24,412 bases of DNA, taken from the NCBI GenBank assembly GCA_020630245.1, contig JAHDBZ010000015.1, forward strand, positions 1 to 24,412, read 5' to 3'. A program made the position numbers and the translations under genes. A model generated the notes under the pieces. The model was not told where the DNA came from, ran no database searches, and saw only the letters and a program-made list of their open reading frames with translations. How positions within the stretch are numbered: position 1 is the stretch's first letter; every line of letters starts with the position of its first letter. Source of the stretch: Candidatus Altimarinota bacterium. GTDB lineage: Bacteria; Patescibacteriota; Gracilibacteria; UBA4473. Below, in pieces: positions 1 through 6,706 of the stretch.

Positions 1-1094
1 AAAAACTCCGTCAAAAAACGATCGGTCATCCCCGCAATGTAATCACACACCCGCTGATGTAGTAGCTCTTCTGGGAGAAATTCCGCTGGAACAAGGGCTG
101 GCTGAGACATCAGCAGATCAAAAGCCTGGCAGATTTTTTGCTGACCAGACTCGGTATAAGACTTCACCGCTGGCGAGCCGTAGTAGTGGATCATCAGGAA
201 CTGTTTTAGCTCGCGAAACCTCGCGTGATAATCAGCGTTAAACATTACCAGCAATTCACGTGTTTGCTGTACATCGGCAAGGGTCTGGATCTCGTGAGTT
301 TTAATGTTTGTACGAGTATCGGTGATCAGTTGCGTGAGTAGATTTCGGATCAAGCGACGCAAAAACGTCGAACGATGGATCTTTCCTTGCTGTGTACTAA
401 TTTCTGCTAACGCCTGCGCACAGAGTTCTAGCTGTGCCAAATCATCTAACGTAAAAAATCCGCCTCGTAATCCATCCTCAATATCAGCCGCTAGGTAGGT
501 AATCTCATCGGCGATATCGACGAGTTGCGCTTCGAGATGAGGACTAAAAATCGTCTGACCATCTGAACGCGTGAAGTTGTGATCGTGCTTCTGGATACCT
601 TCTAAGACCTCTTGAGTGAGGTTTAAACCCGGAAAATCTGGATATCTTCGCTCAAAGACTGTCACCACTCGCAAAGATTGCTGGTTGTGTTCGAATCGAG
701 CTCCGTGTTCGCGCATCTTTTGATCGAGAGCTGTTTCTCCGGCGTGGCCAAAGGGTGGGTGTCCGAGATCATGAGCGAGAGCAATTGATTCTGCTAGATC
801 TTCATTAAGCCCTAACTGTCGCGCCAAATCACGTGCAAACTGAGCGACCTCGATCGTGTGCGAGAGTCGGTTACGGAAGTGATCACTGTGACTAGGCGAT
901 ACCACTTGCATCTTGCCTCTTAGTCGCCGAAAAGCCGTCGTGTGAATGATCCGATCACGATCTCGCTGAAATGGGAGCCGATCCGGATCCGCCCATTCTG
1001 GGTGTGCACGCCCGCGACTATCTGCATTTTTTTGAGCATAAGATGCCAAATGGGGATCATATTGCGACCAAAGATTTTTACCATCTATTTCCAT
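1..1094 (-). CDS. dgt: Deoxyguanosinetriphosphate triphosphohydrolase-like HD protein (3' end cut by window)
   Basis: This is an HD-superfamily dNTP triphosphohydrolase, which cleaves dGTP or other dNTPs to the nucleoside and triphosphate in the cytoplasm and so controls the dNTP pool. Read from the ATG at 1094, the frame stays open for 364 codons to the window edge, so the C-terminus is missing. Family landmarks are clear: an N-terminal RDRDRIIHTTAFRRLRGK stretch (about residues 44-61), FRNRLSHTIEVAQ with the first metal-binding His (H79), LAHDLGHPPFGHAGE with the HD pair (H108/D109), and ADEITYLAADIEDGLR with the distal Asp. The start is supported by family alignment and by an extended -10 box 8 nt upstream. 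It is transcribed divergently from the small ORF at 1208. The dGTPase family call is firm; whether dGTP is the preferred substrate cannot be read from the sequence. Confidence 0.93.
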   Translation of the reverse strand, partial: MEIDGKNLWSQYDPHLASYAQKNADSRGRAHPEWADPDRLPFQRDRDRIIHTTAFRRLRGKMQVVSPSHSDHFRNRLSHTIEVAQFARDLARQLGLNEDLAESIALAHDLGHPPFGHAGETALDQKMREHGARFEHNQQSLRVVTVFERRYPDFPGLNLTQEVLEGIQKHDHNFTRSDGQTIFSPHLEAQLVDIADEITYLAADIEDGLRGGFFTLDDLAQLELCAQALAEISTQQGKIHRSTFLRRLIRNLLTQLITDTRTNIKTHEIQTLADVQQTRELLVMFNADYHARFRELKQFLMIHYYGSPAVKSYTESGQQKICQAFDLLMSQPALVPAEFLPEELLHQRVCDYIAGMTDRFLTEF

Positions 1095-1102
1095 GTGGCG
1101 GC

Positions 1103-1130
1103 AGTATAGCAGTAATCACCAAACAAGGAA
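1103..1130 (-). promoter_or_regulatory. Promoter of the dGTPase gene, extended -10, leaderless geometry
   Basis: On the minus strand TGCTATACT (TATACT at 1108-1103 with an upstream TGn) lies 8 nt before the ATG at 1094. A weak -35 (TTCCTT, 1130-1125) sits 16 nt upstream. The transcript would start at or within a few bases of the start codon. Confidence 0.55.
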
Positions 1131-1170
1131 CCCATACCACCTACCACTTGCTACATATTACATAATTCCA

Positions 1171-1199
1171 TTGAATCATTCTCTTATTGCTCTTACAAT
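1171..1199 (+). promoter_or_regulatory. Sigma70-type promoter, leaderless geometry, for the 1208 unit
   Basis: TTGAAT (1171-1176), a 17-nt spacer, then TACAAT (1194-1199). The ATG at 1208 follows 8 nt after the -10 box, so the predicted +1 nearly coincides with the start codon. It probably drives the run 1208-3440. Confidence 0.7.
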
Positions 1200-1207
1200 A
1201 ATTCCTG

Positions 1208-1354
1208 ATGGCAATTAGCGACCAAATTGGACTCGACACCAACGGCCTTCAGGCACATTTTCCAGACCTCAAACGTCTCGAAGCTGAACTCGAAGCTCGC
1301 TTTGGTCTCCAAAGCCTACGCACTGGTACTGACTTTGCCCTGACGCAGCTCTAA
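1208..1354 (+). CDS. 48-aa small protein of unknown function
   Basis: ATG at 1208 to TAA at 1352-1354. The product is a 48-residue soluble, acidic/amphipathic peptide with a likely helical centre (PDLKRLEAELEARFGL). I do not recognise a family. The reason to call it is context: a near-consensus promoter is placed so that its +1 falls on this ATG, and the next gene starts 33 nt after the stop with no promoter of its own that I can see. It may be a genuine first cistron, or a translated leader for the membrane-protein/lgt/DsbA run downstream. Confidence 0.5.
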   Translation: MAISDQIGLDTNGLQAHFPDLKRLEAELEARFGLQSLRTGTDFALTQL

Positions 1355-1387
1355 GTTGCTTATTGTTCACTGAAAAACCAAACAAAT

Positions 1388-1987
1388 ATGTCTACTCGCG
1401 CCGCCCGCCCGGTCAAACAAGCCGAGCCCTCTCCGCTGGACCCTATCCAACCAGCGCTAGACTGGCTGGCCGTCAACTGGTGGTGGTTACTGCTACTCAT
1501 CATCGTTGCAGGCGTGCTTTTTTACGGCATCCGCTGGGCCAAACGACGCCATGATGAGATCCAAAAGCTCTGGGTCTTTACCCTCTTCTTTTTGACCAAG
1601 CGGCAGATGATGATCCCGCTCGTGATTAGCCTGGCGCGCAAAGACAAATTGATCGACAAAAAAACCCAGGCCAAACTAATGGAGATTCGTGAACGCTGTC
1701 GAGATGTGAGTTTCAAAAAAAGCCCCAAAGCCCGACTCGAGATCGAAACAGAAGTGTCAGAGATCTTATTTTCCTACTTTTCTAAACTGGAAAAGAACAA
1801 CCAGATCAAAACCAATACCAAGCTCTCGAAAGTGGTTCAGGACCTAGAATTCATCGATGCAAAACTGGTCCAAATGCAAAAAGTCTACAACCTCGAAGCG
1901 GCTAAGTGGAACCAAAAACTGCGCTTCCCAGGGCTCAAAGCATTTCTCAAACCTTTCGGCGTGAAATCTTTTGAAAGCTTTAGCTAA
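1388..1987 (+). CDS. LemA-like membrane protein
   Basis: 199-residue protein with a short cytoplasmic or external N-terminus, one strong membrane helix (about residues 28-50, rich in W/L/I/V) and a charged helical remainder. The C-terminal block (QDLEFIDAKLVQMQKVYN, then a KWNQ segment, then FPGLKAFLKPFGVKSFESF) follows the LemA pattern, in which an E-rich helix and a YN motif lead into an FPG...LFGF...YF ending. LemA proteins are helical envelope proteins of poorly defined role. The middle is divergent and the usual N-terminal order is not obvious, so I call it LemA-like. There is no Shine-Dalgarno before the ATG. It is followed by a heptamer-repeat gap and lgt. Confidence 0.6.
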   Translation: MSTRAARPVKQAEPSPLDPIQPALDWLAVNWWWLLLLIIVAGVLFYGIRWAKRRHDEIQKLWVFTLFFLTKRQMMIPLVISLARKDKLIDKKTQAKLMEIRERCRDVSFKKSPKARLEIETEVSEILFSYFSKLEKNNQIKTNTKLSKVVQDLEFIDAKLVQMQKVYNLEAAKWNQKLRFPGLKAFLKPFGVKSFESFS

Positions 1988-2051
1988 GAAAAGTATGAAG
2001 AACTAAGAACTTAGTTTGAAGATTTCTTCTCAACTTCTCATCTACTCATCT
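1988..2051 (+). repeat. Degenerate heptamer-repeat tract with inverted centre
   Basis: The whole gap between the LemA-like gene and lgt can be cut into 7-bp units in one register: AGTATGA, AGAACTA, AGAACTT, AGTTTGA, AGATTTC, TTCTCAA, CTTCTCA and TCTACTC (1992-2047). It contains AACTAAG-AA-CTTAGTT (2001-2016), a 7-bp perfect inverted repeat. The same style of tract occurs at 14262-14364. Confidence 0.6.
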
Positions 2052-2831
2052 ATGATTTACACCTGGAACCTCGACCCGGTTGCTCTCTCGATCATGGGCC
2101 TAAAAGTGCATTGGTACGGACTGTCTTACTTGGCAGGATTTTTTATAGCGATCCATCTCGGACGCTACCTCTGGAACCGGTATTCACAAAACCCAGAAGT
2201 CGAAAAAGATATATTTGAAAGTTTTGTATTTAGCACGTTTCTAGCGGGTATCATCGGAGGCAGATTAGGATTATTTCTTTTTTATGCACCACAAACGCTA
2301 TGGCAGGATCCACTACAAATTTTCCAAGTCTGGGAAGGCGGCATGTCAATCCATGGAGGTCTTATCGGGGCCACACTTTGGGGACTTTGGCAGTGCAAAA
2401 AAAATAACTGGAACCCGTTAAAAGTTTCTGACGTTTTCATATTACCACTCGCCATCGGCTTGTTCTTTGGAAGGATTGCAAACTTTGTTAACGGCGAACT
2501 TTACGGTCGACCTACCGACCAAACCTGGGGTGTTATCTTTCCACACATAGACGAACTCTTGCGCCACCCCAGCCAACTCTACGAAGCCAGCAAAAATCTA
2601 CTCATCGCTGCCATTTTGTGGACAGCCATTAAAAAACACGGTTTCCAGCGTCCTGGCCTACTTACGGCCATTATGCTGGTCGGCTACGGTGTACTGCGTT
2701 TTTTAATCGAATACGTAAGAGAACCAGAAATCTACTTTGGCCCGCTTACTATGGGACAAGCCTTGTGTGTCGCCATGATTACCATTGGCGCTGGCATTTT
2801 TTGGCTTCCTAAACTAAGATCTAACCGTTAA
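2052..2831 (+). CDS. lgt: Prolipoprotein diacylglyceryl transferase
   Basis: Integral membrane enzyme that moves diacylglycerol from phosphatidylglycerol to the lipobox cysteine of prolipoproteins, the first step of lipoprotein maturation. Family features in order: an N-terminal NLDPVALSI...VHWYGLSYLAGF block, GGRLGLFLFY, the WEGGMSIHGGLIGA segment of the Lgt signature, then GLFFGRIANFVNGELYGRP containing the conserved Arg/Asn/Glu region, HPSQLYEA, and a C-terminal FLIEYVREPE block. The 259-residue length is normal. I start at ATG 2052 because family N-termini begin just before the DPVA motif. A TTG at 2016 would add 12 residues from the repeat tract. It is followed 12 nt later by a lipoprotein gene, a plausible client. 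Confidence 0.95.
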   Translation: MIYTWNLDPVALSIMGLKVHWYGLSYLAGFFIAIHLGRYLWNRYSQNPEVEKDIFESFVFSTFLAGIIGGRLGLFLFYAPQTLWQDPLQIFQVWEGGMSIHGGLIGATLWGLWQCKKNNWNPLKVSDVFILPLAIGLFFGRIANFVNGELYGRPTDQTWGVIFPHIDELLRHPSQLYEASKNLLIAAILWTAIKKHGFQRPGLLTAIMLVGYGVLRFLIEYVREPEIYFGPLTMGQALCVAMITIGAGIFWLPKLRSNR

Positions 2832-2843
2832 AATTATTACTTT

Positions 2844-3440
2844 ATGAAATACTTCGTTCTCGCTCTCAGTGCCCTAGTTCTCGTAGGCTGTCAAAACACG
2901 GCAACGCAATCTGATACCAGCAACACGGTTCAGATCCAATCTCAAGCAAGCAATAACACTGCCAAAGTAAGTAAAGTCGTCATCGAAGAATGGTTCGATT
3001 ACGGCTGTGGATACTGTCAACAAGCCCACAACATCCTTACCAAACTCAAAGGCAAATACGGAGACAAGCTTGAAGTTCGTGAACGCCATTTCCCACTTTC
3101 GGCTCGGACAGCACTCTTTGCCGAAGCCAGTGAGTGTGCTCGAGCTCAGGGAAAATTTGCCGAGTTTCATGATGAAGTTTTTGCGAACTACTTTGGCAAG
3201 TTTGAAGTCGAAAACATTAGCAAGATTGCCGACACCGTTGATATCCCTGATCGAGCCCTCTTTGATACCTGTGTCAAAAGTGGTGCTGAAAAAGACGCCA
3301 TCACGACTGATGTACGTGATGCCGAAAAACGCGGTGTAAAGGGTACGCCTTTCTTCCTCATAAATGATCAAATCAGCATCCCGGGAGGGCTAACTGAGGC
3401 AGGTTTTGAATCGATTCTGAGTCAGATTTTGGAAAGTTAA
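2844..3440 (+). CDS. DsbA/BdbD-like thioredoxin-fold lipoprotein
   Basis: 198 residues. It has a hydrophobic signal with lipobox LVGC (lipidated Cys16), a Q/S/T/N-rich linker to about residue 42, then a thioredoxin fold with an inserted helical domain typical of DsbA-type oxidoreductases. The active site is YGCGYCQQ (C55, C58) and the cis-proline loop is GTPFF (P169). Such enzymes introduce or shuffle disulphides in exported proteins outside the membrane. CGYC is less common than CPHC or CPYC. The gene follows lgt by 12 nt and is probably co-transcribed with it. The Cys-rich secreted proteins at 20381-22701 are potential clients (inference). Its stop overlaps the stop of the convergent DUF1622-type gene. 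Confidence 0.87.
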   Translation: MKYFVLALSALVLVGCQNTATQSDTSNTVQIQSQASNNTAKVSKVVIEEWFDYGCGYCQQAHNILTKLKGKYGDKLEVRERHFPLSARTALFAEASECARAQGKFAEFHDEVFANYFGKFEVENISKIADTVDIPDRALFDTCVKSGAEKDAITTDVRDAEKRGVKGTPFFLINDQISIPGGLTEAGFESILSQILES

Positions 3441-3793
3441 GCTTTTTTCTTTCCCTTCTTACTTTGCGCTTCGAGTTCTCGAATTTCCTTGAGCATGAAG
3501 TGCGTAAGGATGATCCGTATAGCTACGACTGTTCCCAGACCAGCCAGGTCTTCCCAAAACCGTACCCCCTCATCGAGCAGCAAGGTATCGATAATGTCTT
3601 TCCCTACCAAAAAATCGAGTCCTAGGATCACATGTGAACCGAGCTCTAGACGAATGTGTTGAAAATCTTCGTGTTGATGATGACCGATAAAGAGCCAAAA
3701 CGCTTTCAATGCGCCCCATACAATAATGAGGATCCCAATCAGTCCGATCAGGAGAGAAAGCCAGGCAATAATGTCGTGAATGTATTCGACCAT
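3437..3793 (-). CDS. DUF1622-type small membrane protein
   Basis: 118-residue protein with a membrane helix at about residues 10-33, a loop, then two further hydrophobic segments. The second half (LGLDFLVGKDIIDTLL, a WEDLAGLG segment, then VVAIRIILTHFMLKEIRELE) matches the DUF1622 pattern LGLEFLVGADII...TW.DL..LA.IV.IRT.L.YFLERE. Its function is unknown. The C-terminus is Lys-rich (KKGKKKA). It is a monocistronic unit with an excellent leaderless promoter. The stop codon (3439-3437) overlaps that of the DsbA-like gene, so the two transcripts converge tail to tail. Confidence 0.78.
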   Translation of the reverse strand: MVEYIHDIIAWLSLLIGLIGILIIVWGALKAFWLFIGHHQHEDFQHIRLELGSHVILGLDFLVGKDIIDTLLLDEGVRFWEDLAGLGTVVAIRIILTHFMLKEIRELEAQSKKGKKKA

Positions 3794-3799
3794 CTCATC

Positions 3800-3828
3800 A
3801 TTATAGCAGATTTAAAGCCAAAATTCAA
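3800..3828 (-). promoter_or_regulatory. Sigma70-type promoter, leaderless, for the DUF1622-type gene
   Basis: TTGAAT (3828-3823), 17-nt spacer, TATAAT (3805-3800) with an upstream TGC (extended -10). The ATG at 3793 follows after only 6 nt, so +1 should fall at the start codon. Confidence 0.75.
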
Positions 3829-3861
3829 CCCTTAAGAACCACGAAAACTCAATCGACATCG

Positions 3862-3890
3862 TTGCGAAAAAACATCAAATGTGATACAAT
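3862..3890 (+). promoter_or_regulatory. Sigma70-type promoter for the TrxR-fold gene
   Basis: TTGCGA (3862-3867), 17-nt spacer, TACAAT (3885-3890), with TGA directly upstream (extended -10). The ATG at 3922 is 31 nt further on. This is one of the few promoters here that would leave a real leader (about 25 nt), and that leader has no Shine-Dalgarno. Confidence 0.7.
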
Positions 3891-3921
3891 TACCGGATTA
3901 TATCTTTAAAAATCCACCAAC

Positions 3922-4926
3922 ATGTCTAAAGACTGGCAAAGAGCTTCTGAATCTTCTCACAAAGAAAACCCAAAGTACCCAGACATCTTTGATGCTATTA
4001 TTATCGGCGCTGGACCGGCTGGCATGACGGCGGCTATCTATGGGGCGCGCCGTAAAATGAAGATCCTGATGATCTGTGGAGAAATTGGCGGACAAATGAA
4101 CTGGTGTAGCGATATTTCTAACTGGACGGGTGTTGCCCAATCGACCGGCCCAGCCCTACGTGATCAGTTTTTTAAACACGTACATGAAGTCGATGTCGAC
4201 AACGAACACTTCGATCTCTGGCTGCGTGAGAAACGGAAGGTCGTTAACGTAACCAAGGTCAAAGATGTTTTCTACGTTGCGACGAATAATGAAAGCGTCT
4301 TCCGAGCCAAAACAATTATCTGTACCGTCGGTAAACGCCCACGAGTGCTCAACATACCAGGTGAAGACATCGCCATGCAGGGGAACGGCTTATCTTTTTC
4401 GGCAACGCAAGATGCCCCACTCTATAAGGGCAAAAAAATGGCTATCATCGGTGGTGGAAACTCAGCAATGGACGTCGCTCTACAGCTCGATAAATACACG
4501 GACGACATTACGATCATGACCAACCTCGATCACCTGATCGGCGAAGCAACTCTCATGGAAAAAGTCGAAGCCTCTCCACACATTTCAGTAAAATATGAAG
4601 TAGCAGCCAAAGAAATCTTACTCAATAAAAACCAAAAAGTACGCGGCATCCGACTATCGGAAGGTGGTGGAGAAGACTATGACTTCGATTGTGATGGAAT
4701 CTTTGAAGAAGTCGGACAGGTCCCGGCCACCGATTTTTTGCAGGGTGCCGTTGAGCTCAATGAGCGCGGCGAAATCATTACTGATCGCGTCATGAAGACT
4801 TCTACTGCAGGATTTTTCGCAGCAGGAGACTGTAACGACGGCTATCATAAACAGGTAATCGTCGCTGCTGGCGAAGGAGCCGTTGCGGCTTTGCAAGCAC
4901 ATGAATTCTTACTCAAACAAAAATAA
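3922..4926 (+). CDS. Thioredoxin-reductase-fold flavoprotein lacking the CxxC
   Basis: 334-residue, two-dinucleotide-domain FAD/NAD(P)H oxidoreductase. It has the FAD motif GAGPAG (29-34), GGQM (56-59), the second Rossmann motif GGGNSAMDVAL (177 on) and the C-terminal FAD-contacting FFAAGDCND block. It follows low-molecular-weight TrxR/AhpF architecture closely. Where family members carry CATC between the two domains, this protein reads SFSATQDAPLYKGK (S160-A-T-Q163), so both redox cysteines are gone. The HRRxxxR motif for the NADPH 2'-phosphate is also absent (ITIMTNLDHLIG), pointing to NADH or another donor. A ferredoxin/flavodoxin-reductase-like or sensor role is possible; classical thioredoxin reduction is unlikely. 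It is a single gene with its own promoter. Confidence 0.85.
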   Translation: MSKDWQRASESSHKENPKYPDIFDAIIIGAGPAGMTAAIYGARRKMKILMICGEIGGQMNWCSDISNWTGVAQSTGPALRDQFFKHVHEVDVDNEHFDLWLREKRKVVNVTKVKDVFYVATNNESVFRAKTIICTVGKRPRVLNIPGEDIAMQGNGLSFSATQDAPLYKGKKMAIIGGGNSAMDVALQLDKYTDDITIMTNLDHLIGEATLMEKVEASPHISVKYEVAAKEILLNKNQKVRGIRLSEGGGEDYDFDCDGIFEEVGQVPATDFLQGAVELNERGEIITDRVMKTSTAGFFAAGDCNDGYHKQVIVAAGEGAVAALQAHEFLLKQK

Positions 4927-4965
4927 TTCAGTCAACCAAAGAGCGACTTTGCCAACTATTTTTGT

Positions 4966-4995
4966 TTGTGGGCTTTATCAGAACTGGGATACAAT
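4966..4995 (+). promoter_or_regulatory. Sigma70-type promoter, leaderless, for the 74-aa gene
   Basis: TTGTGG (4966-4971), 18-nt spacer, TACAAT (4990-4995). The ATG at 5004 follows after 8 nt. Confidence 0.6.
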
Positions 4996-5003
4996 AGATT
5001 TAA

Positions 5004-5228
5004 ATGAAAACCCACTGGGCCGTTTTGAGTCTTTCAATAGTCATGTTTGGGGCTGATTTCGTGCTGGCCGCAGCCTATCCCGAACCTTTTCCAATCTACA
5101 ACACTATTGCCCAGCAACCAAACAACCTACAGTTTGAAATCGAAAGCGATCTACTCAAGGCCTCGGCCGTAAAAAAAGAGTCCGCTTATTGCACTCTTGG
5201 CGGATTGATTGGTTGTTCTCTCAAATAA
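5004..5228 (+). CDS. Small exported protein of unknown function
   Basis: 74-residue protein with a classic N-terminal export signal: MKTH, a hydrophobic core (WAVLSLSIVMFGADFVL), then a probable signal-peptidase I site near ADFVLAAA. The mature part would be about 50 residues, P/Y/N/Q-rich at first (AYPEPFPIYNTIAQQPNNLQ), with two cysteines near the end (YCTLGG...GCSLK) that could pair. I recognise no family. It has its own promoter with leaderless spacing, which argues for a real gene. Its stop lies 4 nt from the stop of the convergent methyltransferase gene. Confidence 0.6.
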   Translation: MKTHWAVLSLSIVMFGADFVLAAAYPEPFPIYNTIAQQPNNLQFEIESDLLKASAVKKESAYCTLGGLIGCSLK

Positions 5229-5232
5229 AGTC

Positions 5233-6678
5233 TTAGTAATCAAACACCTGATCTCGCGGCAGTTTGTTTTTCAGTTTTCCATTGACGACCTTCCCCCACC
5301 CTAAAGAGTCATTTTCGTATTTAACTATGAACGCCTTATTACTGTTATCTGTTATCTGCTTGCCCGCCGTGGTGGGTTGACTGCTGACTAACAAATCATA
5401 TCCCGCCAACCAACGTGGCAATGTCTCATCATTAAGTTGGTAAATATTCTGTGTGCTTAATGGTCCATACTTGAGCACAAACTCATGCGTGATATTTTGG
5501 TCTTTATCCAAGATCTTAAGCCCGGCTCGACGCCAAAGATAAGTATTACAGAAAGATTTCATCTTTGGACCACAGACATATATCTCGCCGCTTTTCTCCA
5601 TCAGAGTGTTTTTCCCAAGCCAGTCTTTGGGCAAACCAAAAACTTTACGTAATCGCGTGACTATCTCGGCCTGCGTATTTTTTTTGAGAAAGCTGTGATT
5701 AGTAGTTTGGGTAATAGGCTTTTTTTCCAGCAGCGGCGTGAGGGACACTTTGCGCAACTTACAAACAAAGAAGCTTTCCGAGTTCCAAGCATTGGTGCGC
5801 TGATGCGGATACAGACGTAAAGTGTTTTGACTCACCACCGGATCAAAGCTTTGACCTTCCCAGGAATCTATACCGCCAGCACTGGGCAAGTTATCAATTT
5901 TCATTGGCAATAATTCGACGGCTCCCGGAAAAGTATCTAATAGGTGCTGGACTACGGCTTCGTTTTCTTCTGGCGCCGAAGTACAGGTCGAATAAGTCAT
6001 CACTCCATCTACTTTCAGCAGATTGAAAGCCGAGACTATCAGACGTCGTTGCAATCGGGCCATTTCCTGGACTGATTGCAGTGACCACATCGATTGAAAA
6101 AAACGAGCATCACGACGTCCAAAACCTTCCGAACTACAAGGAGCATCCAGTAGAATTCTGTCAAATATTGGAGACAGAAAACGATCAAGAATCGTACCAT
6201 CACTTTGCAACAAAACCGTATTGGTAATGCCCAGACGATTTAGATTGGCGACGAGTTTTTTACTCCGGGTGCCACTCGGTTCATTGGCAACGATGAGTCC
6301 TTGGCCTGCCATGCGATCGGAGAGAAATGTTGTCTTAGAGCCTGGTGCAGCACACATGTCTAAAATAATTTCACCAGGTTGCGGGTCGAGCACATGCACT
6401 GGCAGCATAGAACTCAGACTTTGACTATAGATCTGGCCTGTGAAATGTGCCAGTGTTTTGCCCAGTGGGCGTTCAGATTGGTCATTGCGATCGATAAAAT
6501 AGCCTTCAGGAATTAACGTCCTGCCTAACTGCCAATCATCTTTTTTGATTAAATCTGTATCTCGGATTCGAACAACTTTGGGTAGAGGTTCCGTCGCCAA
6601 AGAAAAAAATGACTCCCATTCACTGTCTGGCAAGATAGTGTGAATTCGCTTCTCAAATTCTAAGGGAAATTTTTTCAT
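5233..6678 (-). CDS. RsmB/RsmF-type m5C RNA methyltransferase (NOL1/NOP2/Sun family)
   Basis: 481-residue SAM-dependent methyltransferase that would make 5-methylcytosine, most likely in 16S rRNA. It has an N-terminal Sun-type region, SAM motif I LDMCAAPGSKT (106-116), motif IV DAPCSSEG (C181) and motif VI YSTCT (C232, the likely catalytic cysteine). A C-terminal PUA-like or RsmF-type RNA-binding tail includes the GWGKVVNGKLKNKLP region. I start at ATG 6678 (MKKFPLEFEK), 28 nt after the rsmA stop, because the upstream extension has no family match. The tail encodes KQITDNSNK from a heptamer-repeat tract at 5336-5363. It is the last gene of the minus-strand operon that includes rsmA, so two rRNA methyltransferases are co-transcribed. 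Confidence 0.88.
   Translation of the reverse strand: MKKFPLEFEKRIHTILPDSEWESFFSLATEPLPKVVRIRDTDLIKKDDWQLGRTLIPEGYFIDRNDQSERPLGKTLAHFTGQIYSQSLSSMLPVHVLDPQPGEIILDMCAAPGSKTTFLSDRMAGQGLIVANEPSGTRSKKLVANLNRLGITNTVLLQSDGTILDRFLSPIFDRILLDAPCSSEGFGRRDARFFQSMWSLQSVQEMARLQRRLIVSAFNLLKVDGVMTYSTCTSAPEENEAVVQHLLDTFPGAVELLPMKIDNLPSAGGIDSWEGQSFDPVVSQNTLRLYPHQRTNAWNSESFFVCKLRKVSLTPLLEKKPITQTTNHSFLKKNTQAEIVTRLRKVFGLPKDWLGKNTLMEKSGEIYVCGPKMKSFCNTYLWRRAGLKILDKDQNITHEFVLKYGPLSTQNIYQLNDETLPRWLAGYDLLVSSQPTTAGKQITDNSNKAFIVKYENDSLGWGKVVNGKLKNKLPRDQVFDY
5336..5363 (+). repeat. Heptamer repeats inside the methyltransferase C-terminus
   Basis: Four consecutive 7-bp units on the plus strand: TTATTAC, TGTTATC, TGTTATC, TGCTTGC. 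The same TGTTATC/TGTTACC units occur in the Mur ligase gene at 9644-9678. The tract is read through in frame by the methyltransferase gene on the other strand. Confidence 0.5.
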
Positions 6679-6706
6679 AAATACTCTGAGAACATAGATG
6701 TTGCCA

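Noticed and set aside
2016..2051. Upstream TTG start for lgt adding 12 residues
   Set aside because: The added residues come from the heptamer tract, and Lgt family N-termini begin at about the ATG at 2052.
2874..3371. 165-codon minus-strand ORF opposite the DsbA-like gene
   Set aside because: The opposite strand has a clear lipobox, CGYC and cis-Pro thioredoxin fold.
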